From positions 1 to 64,000 of the forward strand of contig CAZSLS010000002.1 in NCBI GenBank assembly GCA_964607575.1: a stretch of DNA of 64,000 nt. The letters are read 5' to 3'. How positions within the stretch are numbered: the first letter of the stretch is position 1; the number at the start of each line of letters is the position of its first letter. The DNA is from BS750m-G57 sp964607575. GTDB taxonomy: Bacteria; Planctomycetota; Phycisphaerae; SM23-33. The notes under the pieces are model-generated. The model saw nothing but the letters and a program-made list of their open reading frames with translations. It was not told where the DNA came from and ran no database searches. This document shows, one piece after another, positions 1 through 9,006 of the stretch. The translations under genes and the position numbers were made by a program.

Positions 1-458
1 TTTGTCGGGGCCGGTCCGAGGATCGCCGCGAATCCGGGCATCCTGCCGTCAACCAATTGGATACCCAGTTCGCGTAAGATCGTGTCGGTGATGAACCCGG
101 TGAACCCGTCCTCGATGGTCTCCTCATTGAGGTAGCGGATTGCGCAGGTGACCTCCATCGACAGCAGCGTCGCGACGCCGGCGTCCAGACCGTCGCCGAG
201 GTAAGGCAGCCAGAGCTCGCCTTCAGGGGGTGTGGCCATCAGTTCCTGGCAGTGGGCTACAACTTCCTTGAGTTGTCCGAGCTTGGTGACCTCGAGCCCC
301 ATCAGGGCGTGGATCATCGGAAGCTGGAACGCTGTACCGGGGAACTCGATTGTCTGGTCTTCACCCTTGGCCTCGAGCGCCTCGGCGAGCTTCGCAACGG
401 CCTCGTCAACAAAGCCTTGCGCTCCACGTATAACTGCGGAAATAACCTCTCGCGACAT
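1..458 (-). CDS. acsB: Acetyl-CoA synthase (CODH/ACS alpha subunit), N-terminal part, cut by window edge
   Basis: The 152 visible codons begin MSREVISAVIRGAQGFVDEA and match the N-terminal domain of bacterial acetyl-CoA synthase, which in the full enzyme holds the CODH-interacting region and CO channel; the A-cluster domain lies outside the window. ACS joins a cobamide-bound methyl group, CO and CoA to make acetyl-CoA in the Wood-Ljungdahl pathway, in the cytoplasm. The ATG at 458-456 has an AGGAG ribosome-binding site about 9 bases upstream. The gene starts 62 bases after the acsA stop on the same strand, so the two are probably one operon. The family call rests on sequence resemblance plus the adjacent CODH gene, not on the A-cluster ligands, which cannot be seen. 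Confidence 0.85.
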   Translation of the reverse strand, partial: MSREVISAVIRGAQGFVDEAVAKLAEALEAKGEDQTIEFPGTAFQLPMIHALMGLEVTKLGQLKEVVAHCQELMATPPEGELWLPYLGDGLDAGVATLLSMEVTCAIRYLNEETIEDGFTGFITDTILRELGIQLVDGRMPGFAAILGPAPT

Positions 459-520
459 AACAGTTTCTCCTGCTGATTTCGGTTAGTTCTTCTTATTGGC
501 GCCTCTGCCCTGGTTGCACG

Positions 521-2485
521 TTACGAGGTCTCGGCGGCGACTTCGGCTTCCATGCCTTCTTTATAAGGCACGGAGTACATCGGCCCGGACAAGTGCAATG
601 CCTCGCGCTGGGCGTCGATGTGATCGATCATCAGATGGGCGGCCTTGATCGGGTCGGACTCGAATGCGAATTTCCCGCCGAAATCTGCGGCGATACCCTT
701 GGTGAGGTATTCTTCAAGCCCCGGCGCCCCGGAGACCGGCAATGGCTCGCCGAGAACGGTGAAGGCTCCAGACGCCACGGCGTAGAAGCCGATGGCGATG
801 GCTTTTTCGCTCATCCATTCCGGTGCGGCGGCGGCTATGGGCAGTCCGGCGAAATCGTCGCCGAGCCCGCCTTCCTTAACGATATTGCCGAGGATCACGA
901 GGATCCTGCTGATGTCGACGCAGGCGCCCAGGTGCAGCACGGGCGGGATTCCGACCGCGTCGCAGACTTCCCTGATACCCTCGCCGGCGTATTCGGCGGC
1001 CGATTCGGGGCATAGCAGGCCTGCCTTGGCGTCGGCGATGGCGGTGCATCCGGTGGTGGCCACCAGCACGTCGTTGGCCAGCAGTTCGCGGGTCATCGCC
1101 ACGTGCCCGGCGTCCTGTTGATATCGCGGGTTGTTGCATCCGACGACCGCCGCCACTCCGCGCAGACGCCCGGTCATAATCGCGTCATTCAGAGGGCGGT
1201 AACTGGGACGATATCGTCCGCCAAGTGCGGTGAAGATGTTCTCGGCGGTGAAACCGGCCACCAGCGGGCTGGAGACGTCGGGAATCTTGACCTTTGCAGT
1301 GTCCCGATTCTCGAAGTTCTCGATCGATTCTCTGATAATAGCCTTGGCGTTGTCCAGCGCGTTGGCTTCATCGAGCTCCATGTGCTGGGCCTTCGGGAAT
1401 TTGGCCTTGTGCGACGTGCTGATCAGCTTGGTGTGGAACTTCTCAGCTATCGTCCCGACCGCCGGCATGACGCACTGGATGTCGACGATCATCGCGTCGA
1501 CGGCGCCTGTCGATATCGCCAGTTCCTGCTGCAGGAAGTTGCCCGCGACCGGAATACCGTGTCGCATCAGGATCTCATTTGCGGTGCAGCATATTCCGCT
1601 GAGCTGGATGCCTTCGGCGCCCTTGGACTTTGCCAGTTCGAGCAGCTCAGGTTCGTGCGAAGCGGCCACCAGCATCTCAGAGAGAATCGGCTCGTGTCCG
1701 TGGACCACGATGTTAACCTTCTTGGGATCGATCACGCCCAGATTACTCCTGGACTTCAGCCATGCCGGGCTCTGGAAAATGATGTCCTGAAGTTCGGTGG
1801 CGATCATGGACCCGCCCCATCCGTCGCCCAATGCCGCCCGGATTCCCGACAGTATCAGGTTCCTGGCGTCCGAGTCGCCGCCCACGTGCGTGCTGTGCAG
1901 CAGAGTAACCACTTCGCGGTCGATGCCCTTGGGTATCACGCCGGCTTCGCGCCACCTTGCCTGTTGGGCCTCGGGAGCCCGCGAGATGAACTTCAACTGG
2001 CCGAACTGTTGGCCGAACTGCGACAGGGCCGCCTCAGCCACCGCGTGGCCGATCTCCTTGACGCTCTTGCCCGCAGTGTCGATTTCCCATTCAGCGGCCA
2101 GGCGTGCAAGCTTTGCCGGGTCTTTAACCTGGTAGTCGCTTTCTCCTTCTGCTGTGGCGTGGAACATTGCCGTCGCTACGTCTCTTGCATGGTCCGAGTG
2201 TGCCGAGGAGCCGGTGGCGATCATTCGCACCAGGTTCCTCGCCGCGATCACGTCGGCCGTCGCACCACAGATGCCTTCGGTGGCGCCCTTGCCGGTCAAG
2301 CTGATGCGGCAGGGGCCCATCGAACAGTTCTTGCAACAGATGCCCTTAATGCCGAAAAGGCACTGGGGCTGCATCGCCTCGTAACGATCCCATACTGTCG
2401 TCAGGCCTTCGGCCTTGGTGTGCTCGAGCATCTCGATCGATGCAGGGTCTATACTACGTTCTTCTGAAGTCTTTGGAGTTTTCAA
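521..2485 (-). CDS. acsA: Anaerobic nickel-iron carbon monoxide dehydrogenase catalytic subunit
   Basis: This 654-residue protein is of the usual CooS/AcsA length and interconverts CO and CO2; beside acsB its job is to reduce CO2 to CO for acetyl-CoA synthesis. All expected metal ligands are visible. C42 and C50 fit the D-cluster bridging two subunits; C51, C54, C59 and the Cys of EGICGATAD fit the B-cluster; the His of VVHGHEP and the cysteines of GICCTANE, DIQCVMP, VGCNNPRY, TTGCTAIA and LGACVDI fit the Ni-Fe C-cluster. The start is TTG at 2485-2483, chosen because GAGGTGA lies about 6 bases upstream and the next ATG (codon 19) has no such site. A sigma70-type promoter lies 144-172 bases upstream. 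First gene of the acsA-acsB operon, divergent from cooC. Confidence 0.95.
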   Translation of the reverse strand: MKTPKTSEERSIDPASIEMLEHTKAEGLTTVWDRYEAMQPQCLFGIKGICCKNCSMGPCRISLTGKGATEGICGATADVIAARNLVRMIATGSSAHSDHARDVATAMFHATAEGESDYQVKDPAKLARLAAEWEIDTAGKSVKEIGHAVAEAALSQFGQQFGQLKFISRAPEAQQARWREAGVIPKGIDREVVTLLHSTHVGGDSDARNLILSGIRAALGDGWGGSMIATELQDIIFQSPAWLKSRSNLGVIDPKKVNIVVHGHEPILSEMLVAASHEPELLELAKSKGAEGIQLSGICCTANEILMRHGIPVAGNFLQQELAISTGAVDAMIVDIQCVMPAVGTIAEKFHTKLISTSHKAKFPKAQHMELDEANALDNAKAIIRESIENFENRDTAKVKIPDVSSPLVAGFTAENIFTALGGRYRPSYRPLNDAIMTGRLRGVAAVVGCNNPRYQQDAGHVAMTRELLANDVLVATTGCTAIADAKAGLLCPESAAEYAGEGIREVCDAVGIPPVLHLGACVDISRILVILGNIVKEGGLGDDFAGLPIAAAAPEWMSEKAIAIGFYAVASGAFTVLGEPLPVSGAPGLEEYLTKGIAADFGGKFAFESDPIKAAHLMIDHIDAQREALHLSGPMYSVPYKEGMEAEVAAETS

Positions 2486-2628
2486 TTTTTCACCTCTCGA
2501 GTGTTTCTTCGGGCCGCACCGCGGGAAGCTATCGGACAGACCGACTTGCGCCTAAAAGTACGCCGATACCAAAACCACCGCAAAACACGTTGACCCGATG
2601 TTCTTGGTAGGAATAAACAGCCCATGGA

Positions 2629-2657
2629 ATTCTACATAGTCCCCCCATATCTTTCAA
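2629..2657 (-). promoter_or_regulatory. Sigma70-type promoter for acsA-acsB
   Basis: Read on the minus strand, TTGAAA (2657-2652) and TAGAAT (2634-2629) are separated by exactly 17 bases; each matches the sigma70 consensus at five of six positions. This predicts a transcript start near 2622 and a leader of about 137 nt before the acsA TTG codon. The rest of the 2486-2778 divergent intergenic region is comparatively AT-rich. A TATAGT at 2715-2720 could be a -10 box for cooC but has only a poor -35 partner. Confidence 0.55.
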
Positions 2658-2778
2658 GGAATCCTTTTTAGACTTTTTCTAACGCGATTACTGGAGCCTC
2701 AGGTGCTACAGTGCTATAGTTCCGACGGTCCCATAACATTGTAGTCAGCGCCTCTGTATTCTTGTTGGAGAGAGTTAT

Positions 2779-3585
2779 ATGAAAATTGCGATTTCAGGAA
2801 AGGGCGGGGTCGGCAAGACGACCCTGTCAGCCATGTTGTCAGGAGTACTTGCTCTGGAAGATCGGCGCGTCATTGCGATCGACGCCGACCCGGATGCGAA
2901 TCTCGCTTCGGCCCTCGGCGTGGGTGACGAGACGCAAGTTGTCCCGCTGGCGGAGATGCACGATATGATCTCCGAGCGCACCGGGGCCGCCGACGAACCG
3001 GGAGGATACTTTCAGTTGAATCCCAAGGTCGACGACATACCCGACGAATACGCACTCAAGATCGGTAACATCCGTATGCTGGCGCTTGGAGGAGTATCCC
3101 AGGGTGGCGGGGGGTGCATATGTCCCGCCACCGCTATCGTCAAGGCGCTGCTGGTACACCTGATCATCGGGCGGGACGATATCCTTATAATGGATATGGA
3201 AGCCGGTCTCGAACACCTCGGCCGCGCCACCGCACAATCGATGGACGCGCTCGTTGTCGTCGTCAACCCCGACCGCTGGAGCGTTCAGACGGCCGTTCGA
3301 GTAAGAGACCTCGCCGGCGATCTGGGCATGAAAAAGGTCTTCGCGGTAGTAAACCGCCTGGGAATCGCCGGGCAGGACGCCGGAGGAGAAGTACAGGAGA
3401 AACTCGAACAAATCCAGACCGCGCTGGGCGACGTCCCGCTGATAGGCTCCCTGCCAATGGACCCCCGCCTCGGCGAAGGCGCCTTGAAGATCGCCCCGGA
3501 CGGCGCGATCGCCCCGACCGAAGCGCTAACCGCACACACCGGCGCCATCGAGAGCATTATCGCGGAGGTGAGAAGCAGAGTATAA
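2779..3585 (+). CDS. cooC: CooC-type ATPase for CODH nickel insertion
   Basis: This 268-residue MinD/SIMIBI-class ATPase starts with a deviant Walker A motif (GKGGVGKT, residues 7-14). A C113-x-C115 pair in GGGCICP matches the dimer-interface metal-binding motif of CooC. Further nucleotide-binding segments are IDADPDAN and IMDMEAGLEHLGR. CooC proteins use ATP-driven dimerisation to deliver nickel to the CODH C-cluster. The position divergent from the CODH gene, with a 293-base shared upstream region, supports this role over a general MinD or NifH-like function. GGAGAG lies about 6 bases before the ATG. Confidence 0.9.
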   Translation: MKIAISGKGGVGKTTLSAMLSGVLALEDRRVIAIDADPDANLASALGVGDETQVVPLAEMHDMISERTGAADEPGGYFQLNPKVDDIPDEYALKIGNIRMLALGGVSQGGGGCICPATAIVKALLVHLIIGRDDILIMDMEAGLEHLGRATAQSMDALVVVVNPDRWSVQTAVRVRDLAGDLGMKKVFAVVNRLGIAGQDAGGEVQEKLEQIQTALGDVPLIGSLPMDPRLGEGALKIAPDGAIAPTEALTAHTGAIESIIAEVRSRV

Positions 3586-3590
3586 TCCCG

Positions 3591-3660
3591 ATAGTAACCG
3601 GCTACCCATCAATATGCGGGTAAAGGGGAGAAACGCTATCGGAACAATGTCGGTTACTAT
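3591..3660 (+). promoter_or_regulatory. Structured leader upstream of the first HzsA-related gene
   Basis: A perfect 10-base inverted repeat (ATAGTAACCG at 3591-3600, CGGTTACTAT at 3651-3660) encloses a smaller TACCC/GGGTA stem (3603-3607 and 3618-3622). The outer stem ends 12 bases before the ATG at 3673, where it could cover or present the translation start region. The left arm begins six bases after the cooC stop, so it could alternatively act as a terminator or processing hairpin, though no U-tract follows. I do not recognise a known riboswitch class. Confidence 0.4.
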
Positions 3661-3672
3661 GGAGCGTGCCGG

Positions 3673-6600
3673 ATGAAAAGATTACCTCGATATCAGTTGT
3701 GGCGGATAGCGATTGCGGTGTTTCTTGCGGTGTGGTGCAGCTTTGCCCATGCGGCGCCTTCGGGGAGGGCTGTCCTTCAGTGGGGCAACTGGTATACGAT
3801 TGGACCGTTCGACAATAAGGACGGCGGCGGTTTTTCAAAGGTGTATCCTCCCGAACAGGGGGTGGATTTCAAAGCTTCATGCAAAGGCAAGGACGGAAAA
3901 TCTCTGTCGTGGAAGCTCCGGACGGGCTTCAAGGACGGTAAGGTTATTGACCTTCTCCCCCACTTCACGCCTAACCTCAACATCACCGTCTATCTTGCCC
4001 GCCGCGTCACCGCGTCCCGGGCATGCGAAGTGGAAGTGGAGATGGGCAGTGACGACACCATCACCATGTGGGTTAACGGAAAGCAATACCTAGCCAAGAA
4101 TGTGGCCCGACCGTGTCGGCTGGGAGATGAGTATGTCCGCGTCCCCCTGAAGAAAGGGGACAATACGCTTCTGCTGAAGATCTGTCAGGGGAAGCTGTGG
4201 TTCGGTTTCGCGTTCAAGGTCCTTGGCGTTGACCTGCCGGATAGTGAGGGGGAGATACCGTCGCAATTCAGGATGCTGGAGATGATCCGCAGCGGTAGGC
4301 GCAAGTCCAGCCGGTTCGCCACGCCGGAACTGACGCACCGCACCGAGTCGCTGATACGCAAGACAGACCGCGGGCCTGTGGACATTGTCCTGCGCCGGAC
4401 CGCGGCGCTGTTGAAGGACATCCGGAAGATGAAAGGCGCAGCGGACCTGTCGGCAGAGGCCGGGGCGCTTGCGAAACTGCAAGCCGAGAACAAACGCGTC
4501 GAGGCGAGCGATATCGAGGCCCGGGCCGAACTGCACCAGAAGTGTTGCGAGCTCCGCCGCCGCATCGCTTTCGCCAACCCGCTCCTGAATTTCGACAAGA
4601 TCCTGTTCATCAAGCACAAAAAGAACAGGAACGGCGAGCTTGCCGGCGATCACATGGCCGGTCAATACTACGGTATACACGCGACCGGGGGCGAAGGATT
4701 GTTCGTCCTGGACAACGCCTTCGGGCCCAAGCCTGCGGCTAGAGACCTGCTGAAGGACGCCAAGTGCGGGAACGGACGTTTCTCGGGCGCCAAGCTGCCT
4801 GACGGGGCCTACCTTTCTCCGGACCTCTCGTTTGACGGCAAGAAGGTTCTCTTCGCGTACACCGAAGCGGAAGGTTATCGACCCAAGGCCAAGGCCCGCG
4901 AGGACGCCAAAGGTCTCTACAGTTACAGCGGGCTCAAATGCTCCTTCACGGAGAAAAACTGCTGGCACATCTTCTCCGTCAGCGCCGACGGGACTAACCT
5001 CCGCAACGTCACCGACGGTCCGTGGAACGACTTCGATCCCTGCTGGATGCCGAATGGCAAGATCGCTTTCATCTCCGACCGAAGAGGCGGATTCGGGCGC
5101 TGCCACTGCAGCGCCAACGGCGGCGCACCCTGGTACACTTACACCTTGCACGCGGTGAACGCCGACGGCGGGGGCATGGCGCGGTTGAGTCATCATGAAA
5201 CCTGTGAGTGGCAGCCCAGTATCACACACGAGGGATTGATCGTATACACCCGTTGGGACTACGTGGACCGCGGATTCTTCCAGGCCCATCATCCATGGAC
5301 GACCACCCCCGACGGGCGTAACGCTCTGGCGCTGCATGGGAACTACCCCAAGAACTGGAAAGATCGACCCTGTATGGAGATGGACATCCGCAGCATTCCA
5401 GGTTCCAAGCGGCTTGTCTCGGTGGCCGCGGCGCATCACGGCCAGACCTATGGGTCGATCGTACTGGTCGATCCCCGCGTCGAGGACGATGACGCGATGG
5501 CGCCGGTCCGCCTGGTCACGCCCGAGGAGCGGTTTCCCGAATCGGAATACGGTTACTTCTGCCGGGAAGCGGCGTATGGAACGCCCTGGCCGCTCAGCGA
5601 AGATTATTACCTCTGCGTGTACGGTTATTCCCAGCGCCGCCGGAAGGACAAGAGCGTCGAGAATTACGGGATATATCTGCTGGACAGCTTCGGGAACAAG
5701 GAGTTGCTCTACCGGGACCCCAAGATCGCCTGCCTGAGCCCTATCCCCCTGAGGGCTCGTCCGACCCCCCCGGTGATTCCCGACCAGGTCAAGCCGTATC
5801 CCGTCGACCCCAATCAGCAGCGCCTCAACATGGATCGCCCGGCGCTTATGGCCGACGCAGTCGCCCGGGAACTGAAACATCAGCGGGGCGTGGACCGGAC
5901 TCCAGGGATCGTCTCGATCGCCAATGTGTACCAGACGCGTCGCACTTGGCCCAAGGACACTCGCATCACCGCGCTGCGGATCGTCCAGATCCTGCCCAAG
6001 AGCGCCCCCGGGAGGGATAATCCGAAGATCGGTTACAGCACCGAGAAGAACGCTCGGTCGGTTCTCGGGACCGTACCGGTGGAAAAAGACGGCAGCATTC
6101 ACTTCAAACTCCCCCCGTACATACCCGTCTATTTTCAGGCGCTGAACGAACAGGGCATGGCGGTGCAGTCCATGCGGTCGATTATCTACGTCGCGCCGAA
6201 AGAGAAACTCTCGTGCCTTGGCTGTCATGAGAAGAGACTGGCGGCGCCGCCGACGGTCAAGAAGCCCCTCCTGGCGATGCAGAGAGTACCTTCGACCATC
6301 AAGCCGGAGCCCGACGGGTCCAATCCGTTTAATTTCGTGCGACTGGTCCAACCGGTTCTCAGCGCCAAGTGCGCCGGCTGCCATGCAAAGAAGATCAAGG
6401 AGAAGAAGAAGGCTCCGGCGCTGACCGGCAAGAACCCGGACAATCGCGGCTGGCCCGAATCCTATCGCAATCTCAAGAAATACGCCTTCTACTACAACTC
6501 CGGGAGTTTTGTCGAGTCCAAGACGTATCCGGGCAAGTTCGGCGCACTAGCCTCGCCCTTGTACAAGCACCTCAAGAAGGGACATCACAAGGTGAAATTG

Positions 6601-6720
6601 ACGCCGGCGGAGCTGCGCCGCATCACCCTGTGGCTGGACTGCAACTCCGACTTCTACGGAACCTACGAAAAACTCCCGGACCAGGCGCTCGGTAAGATCA
6701 TCAGGCCGATTCTGAAATGA
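3673..6720 (+). CDS. HzsA-related exported dihaem beta-propeller protein (copy 1)
   Basis: A 1015-residue protein with a signal peptide ending near AHA (residue 28). Residues about 30-190 resemble a galactose-binding-type sandwich (WYTIGPFDN, VNGKQYLAKN). A helical charged stretch (200-300) leads to FANPLLNFDKI, then a propeller like the middle domain of hydrazine synthase alpha (DGTNLRNVTDGPWNDFDP, HHETCEWQPSI). C-terminal CxxCH motifs at 848-852 and 900-904 indicate two c-type haems. C477, seven residues after the Arg of ISDR, is shared by three of the four paralogues here. The residue four after the first haem His is Leu, where I recall Tyr in true hydrazine synthase. Probably periplasmic and redox-active; substrate unknown. 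The family call is solid, the function is not. Confidence 0.85.
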   Translation: MKRLPRYQLWRIAIAVFLAVWCSFAHAAPSGRAVLQWGNWYTIGPFDNKDGGGFSKVYPPEQGVDFKASCKGKDGKSLSWKLRTGFKDGKVIDLLPHFTPNLNITVYLARRVTASRACEVEVEMGSDDTITMWVNGKQYLAKNVARPCRLGDEYVRVPLKKGDNTLLLKICQGKLWFGFAFKVLGVDLPDSEGEIPSQFRMLEMIRSGRRKSSRFATPELTHRTESLIRKTDRGPVDIVLRRTAALLKDIRKMKGAADLSAEAGALAKLQAENKRVEASDIEARAELHQKCCELRRRIAFANPLLNFDKILFIKHKKNRNGELAGDHMAGQYYGIHATGGEGLFVLDNAFGPKPAARDLLKDAKCGNGRFSGAKLPDGAYLSPDLSFDGKKVLFAYTEAEGYRPKAKAREDAKGLYSYSGLKCSFTEKNCWHIFSVSADGTNLRNVTDGPWNDFDPCWMPNGKIAFISDRRGGFGRCHCSANGGAPWYTYTLHAVNADGGGMARLSHHETCEWQPSITHEGLIVYTRWDYVDRGFFQAHHPWTTTPDGRNALALHGNYPKNWKDRPCMEMDIRSIPGSKRLVSVAAAHHGQTYGSIVLVDPRVEDDDAMAPVRLVTPEERFPESEYGYFCREAAYGTPWPLSEDYYLCVYGYSQRRRKDKSVENYGIYLLDSFGNKELLYRDPKIACLSPIPLRARPTPPVIPDQVKPYPVDPNQQRLNMDRPALMADAVARELKHQRGVDRTPGIVSIANVYQTRRTWPKDTRITALRIVQILPKSAPGRDNPKIGYSTEKNARSVLGTVPVEKDGSIHFKLPPYIPVYFQALNEQGMAVQSMRSIIYVAPKEKLSCLGCHEKRLAAPPTVKKPLLAMQRVPSTIKPEPDGSNPFNFVRLVQPVLSAKCAGCHAKKIKEKKKAPALTGKNPDNRGWPESYRNLKKYAFYYNSGSFVESKTYPGKFGALASPLYKHLKKGHHKVKLTPAELRRITLWLDCNSDFYGTYEKLPDQALGKIIRPILK

Positions 6721-6790
6721 ACGAAGTACTTGATATAGCGGGCGGTCAGCGGGGATACTGGGACCGGAAAGATAACCAAAGGAGTTGCAG

Positions 6791-7759
6791 ATGAAGAGAG
6801 GACAAACATCCCTGTCGGTCGTGATTCTTGGTCTTCTCGGCGGGATACTGACCGCCGGGGCGCTGGCCGCCGACGCTCCGTCGCGGGCGGCCTCCCGACC
6901 GGCGGGAATCGCCAACACGTGGTCCGGCGTAGAGCGGATCGTGGCGATCGCTGACGTGCATGGCGATTTCGGGCAGTTTGTCAAGGCACTGACCGCCGCC
7001 GGCGTCATCGACGCCAAGGCCAACTGGACCGGCGGTAAGACGCACCTGGTGCAGACCGGCGACATCCTCGACCGCGGGGGCGATTCAAAGAAGGCCATGG
7101 ACCTGCTGATGAAGCTCGAACCGCAGGCGATCAAAGCCGGCGGACGCGTCCACGCCCTGCTGGGCAACCACGAACTGATGGTGATGACCAACGACCTGCG
7201 CTACGTCCACCCCGGCGAGTACAAGGCGTTCGGCGGGAAACCCGGGTTTGCACGGGCGATGAGCAAGAGCGGGAAGTACGGTAAATGGATGAGGGGGCAC
7301 AACGCGGTGATCAAGATCAACGACGTGCTTTTCATGCACGGCGGGCTCAACCAGCAATGGATGAAGCTCTCGCTGGACCGGATAAACGCCGACATTCGCA
7401 AGGCCCTGCACACCGGACCGTACCGCGGCGGGCTGCTGGGAAGCAGCGGACCGATGTGGTATCGCGGATGGGCCGTCGCGGACGTCGCCGCCGTCGCGGC
7501 GCAGTGCGACCCGGTGTTCAAGAAGTACGGCGTGAAGCACGCAGTCATCGGACACACGCCGCGCCGCAGTATCACGCCCCTGGGCCAAGGGCGGGTAATC
7601 GCTGCCGACACGGGAATGTGCGCCTACTACGGCGGTCAGCCCGCCGCGCTGGTCATCGAGAAACACCGCTACCTCGCCGTCTACCCCGGTCGCAAACCCG
7701 TCGCCCTCAAAGTCGACTACAAGCAGCCCACCAACACCCCCGCCCGCAAGGCCGGTTGA
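6791..7759 (+). CDS. Exported calcineurin-like metallophosphoesterase
   Basis: The dimetal phosphoesterase signature is complete: D55-V-H57-G-D59, G90-D91-x-x-D94-R, G125-N126-H127-E128, then MHGG and IGHTP near the C-terminus. The spacing resembles Shewanella-like or bis(5'-nucleosyl)-tetraphosphatase-type serine/threonine phosphatases. An N-terminal signal peptide (cleavage near ALAA, residues 24-27) puts it outside the cytoplasm, where a phosphoprotein or small phosphoester could be the substrate. The ATG at 6791 is preferred over an upstream in-frame TTG (6785) because AAAGGAG ends 7 bases before it. It lies 70 bases after the HzsA-related gene on the same strand and may be cotranscribed. 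Confidence 0.85.
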   Translation: MKRGQTSLSVVILGLLGGILTAGALAADAPSRAASRPAGIANTWSGVERIVAIADVHGDFGQFVKALTAAGVIDAKANWTGGKTHLVQTGDILDRGGDSKKAMDLLMKLEPQAIKAGGRVHALLGNHELMVMTNDLRYVHPGEYKAFGGKPGFARAMSKSGKYGKWMRGHNAVIKINDVLFMHGGLNQQWMKLSLDRINADIRKALHTGPYRGGLLGSSGPMWYRGWAVADVAAVAAQCDPVFKKYGVKHAVIGHTPRRSITPLGQGRVIAADTGMCAYYGGQPAALVIEKHRYLAVYPGRKPVALKVDYKQPTNTPARKAG

Positions 7760-7802
7760 GACCAATTCAGCGGGGTCGTCGTCCGCCCTCGAGCCTGCGT
7801 GA

Positions 7803-8786
7803 CTACGCGGGCGACTTGCGGCGCACTATCATACGAAAGATCAGCAGGGCGATGAACGCGACGAGTGGGCCTCCGATGAGGCCCTTCCACATCCCGCCTC
7901 GCGTGAAACCGGCAACGCGTCTGCATGCGTCCTGTCGAATAGTGTTGAGGAATCCGGTAAACAGCGCGGCCACAGGCTTGGCCTTGGGGTACTTCTCGAG
8001 ATACGCCTTACTGTTGCCCTCGAAGATCACGATCGCCAGCAGGCGCGGGTCTATACCGTGCAACTCTTCCTGCAGTTTCTCAAGCAGTTTCTCGCGGATC
8101 TGATCGCGGGCGATGCTCACGAGCCATTGGGGGGAGATATCTTTAGTCTGTTCATCGAGCACCTTGTCGATGAGCGACAGAAAGTCCTCCATCACCAGGT
8201 CCGCCATAGCGTCCGACTGCGCCACGATCTCCTGCAGTTCCTCGGGCGTCTCCTTGCCGGTGAGTTCGAAATCCGCCGCGTGCAGCACATTTGCCTGCAT
8301 AACGCTGACGATCAGCCCGTCTACGGCCCGCTTGCTCAATATCTGGTGTTTGATCCCCCGCTCGAGTCCGAACCACCCCCCACCGTAGGCCCCGCCGACA
8401 GCGAACGTCAGGGCGAAGACGAATCCCCATACCCAGCGGAATCGCCCCGGGGCATCGGGAGCAACGTCGAACAGACCGCGCCGGTGCAGGAAGGCGTACA
8501 CCAGCAGCCCGAGAATCAATCCTGCAACGCCGAAGCCTATCGCCCATAGAACCACCGAAACGCTCACCCAGAAGATCGCGCCGAGAACATCCGCCCAGTG
8601 CTTCTCAAACAGAATCTTCAGATTGCGGGTAATCAGGTCCGAGGTACTCTCGGCGTTCCGCGTTTCCGCCGGACGGCTGGCGGTCGCCGGTTCGGCGGGG
8701 CGAGATGCGGACTGACCCGAAGCGACCGCCGGCCAGACAGCGACACTGAATATGAGAGACGCGAGGATACACTTGCCTTTACACAT
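7803..8786 (-). CDS. Membrane-anchored protein of unknown function
   Basis: A 327-residue protein not recognised as a named family. It has a signal peptide (MCKGKCILASLIFSVAVW, cleavage near VASG) and an Ala/Pro/Arg/Ser-rich linker. Hydrophobic segments follow at about residues 68-105 (one or two passes) and 125-145, then a long amphipathic region with EELQEIVAQSD and VLDEQTKDI. A final membrane helix (about 300-320) ends in RRKSPA. The start MCKGK at 8786 is chosen over upstream in-frame starts because it begins the signal peptide and follows GGGTGA. It converges with the phosphoesterase gene, 43 bases apart. The overall plan suggests an integral membrane protein with a soluble helical domain between its last two segments. 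Confidence 0.6.
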   Translation of the reverse strand: MCKGKCILASLIFSVAVWPAVASGQSASRPAEPATASRPAETRNAESTSDLITRNLKILFEKHWADVLGAIFWVSVSVVLWAIGFGVAGLILGLLVYAFLHRRGLFDVAPDAPGRFRWVWGFVFALTFAVGGAYGGGWFGLERGIKHQILSKRAVDGLIVSVMQANVLHAADFELTGKETPEELQEIVAQSDAMADLVMEDFLSLIDKVLDEQTKDISPQWLVSIARDQIREKLLEKLQEELHGIDPRLLAIVIFEGNSKAYLEKYPKAKPVAALFTGFLNTIRQDACRRVAGFTRGGMWKGLIGGPLVAFIALLIFRMIVRRKSPA

Positions 8787-9006
8787 ATTCGTCACCCGTT
8801 GGCTCTGTTTAACTGAGATACCCGAACTCACACCGCATCGCATGTTACGTCGGCGGCCCGGCGGCCGCAATGCTTAATCTATTGTTTCATCATCTGTTTC
8901 GAAACTGGTGGCGTGACTTTGCGCTTACCGGTTATATTCGCACGGTCGCGACGTTCTATCTGTTGATGGGTAACAACGACCGGATACGGAAACGGGAGAT
9001 ACAATC

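Noticed and set aside
1103..2467. Plus-strand open frame of 454 codons opposite acsA
   Set aside because: The opposite strand encodes a complete CODH with every metal ligand; this frame has no domain and a shadow-like composition.
4090..6384. Long minus-strand open frame of 764 codons opposite the first HzsA-related gene
   Set aside because: It is a shadow of the real gene: no ribosome-binding site, composition typical of an antisense frame in GC-rich DNA, no recognisable domain. The plus frame has signal peptide and haem motifs.
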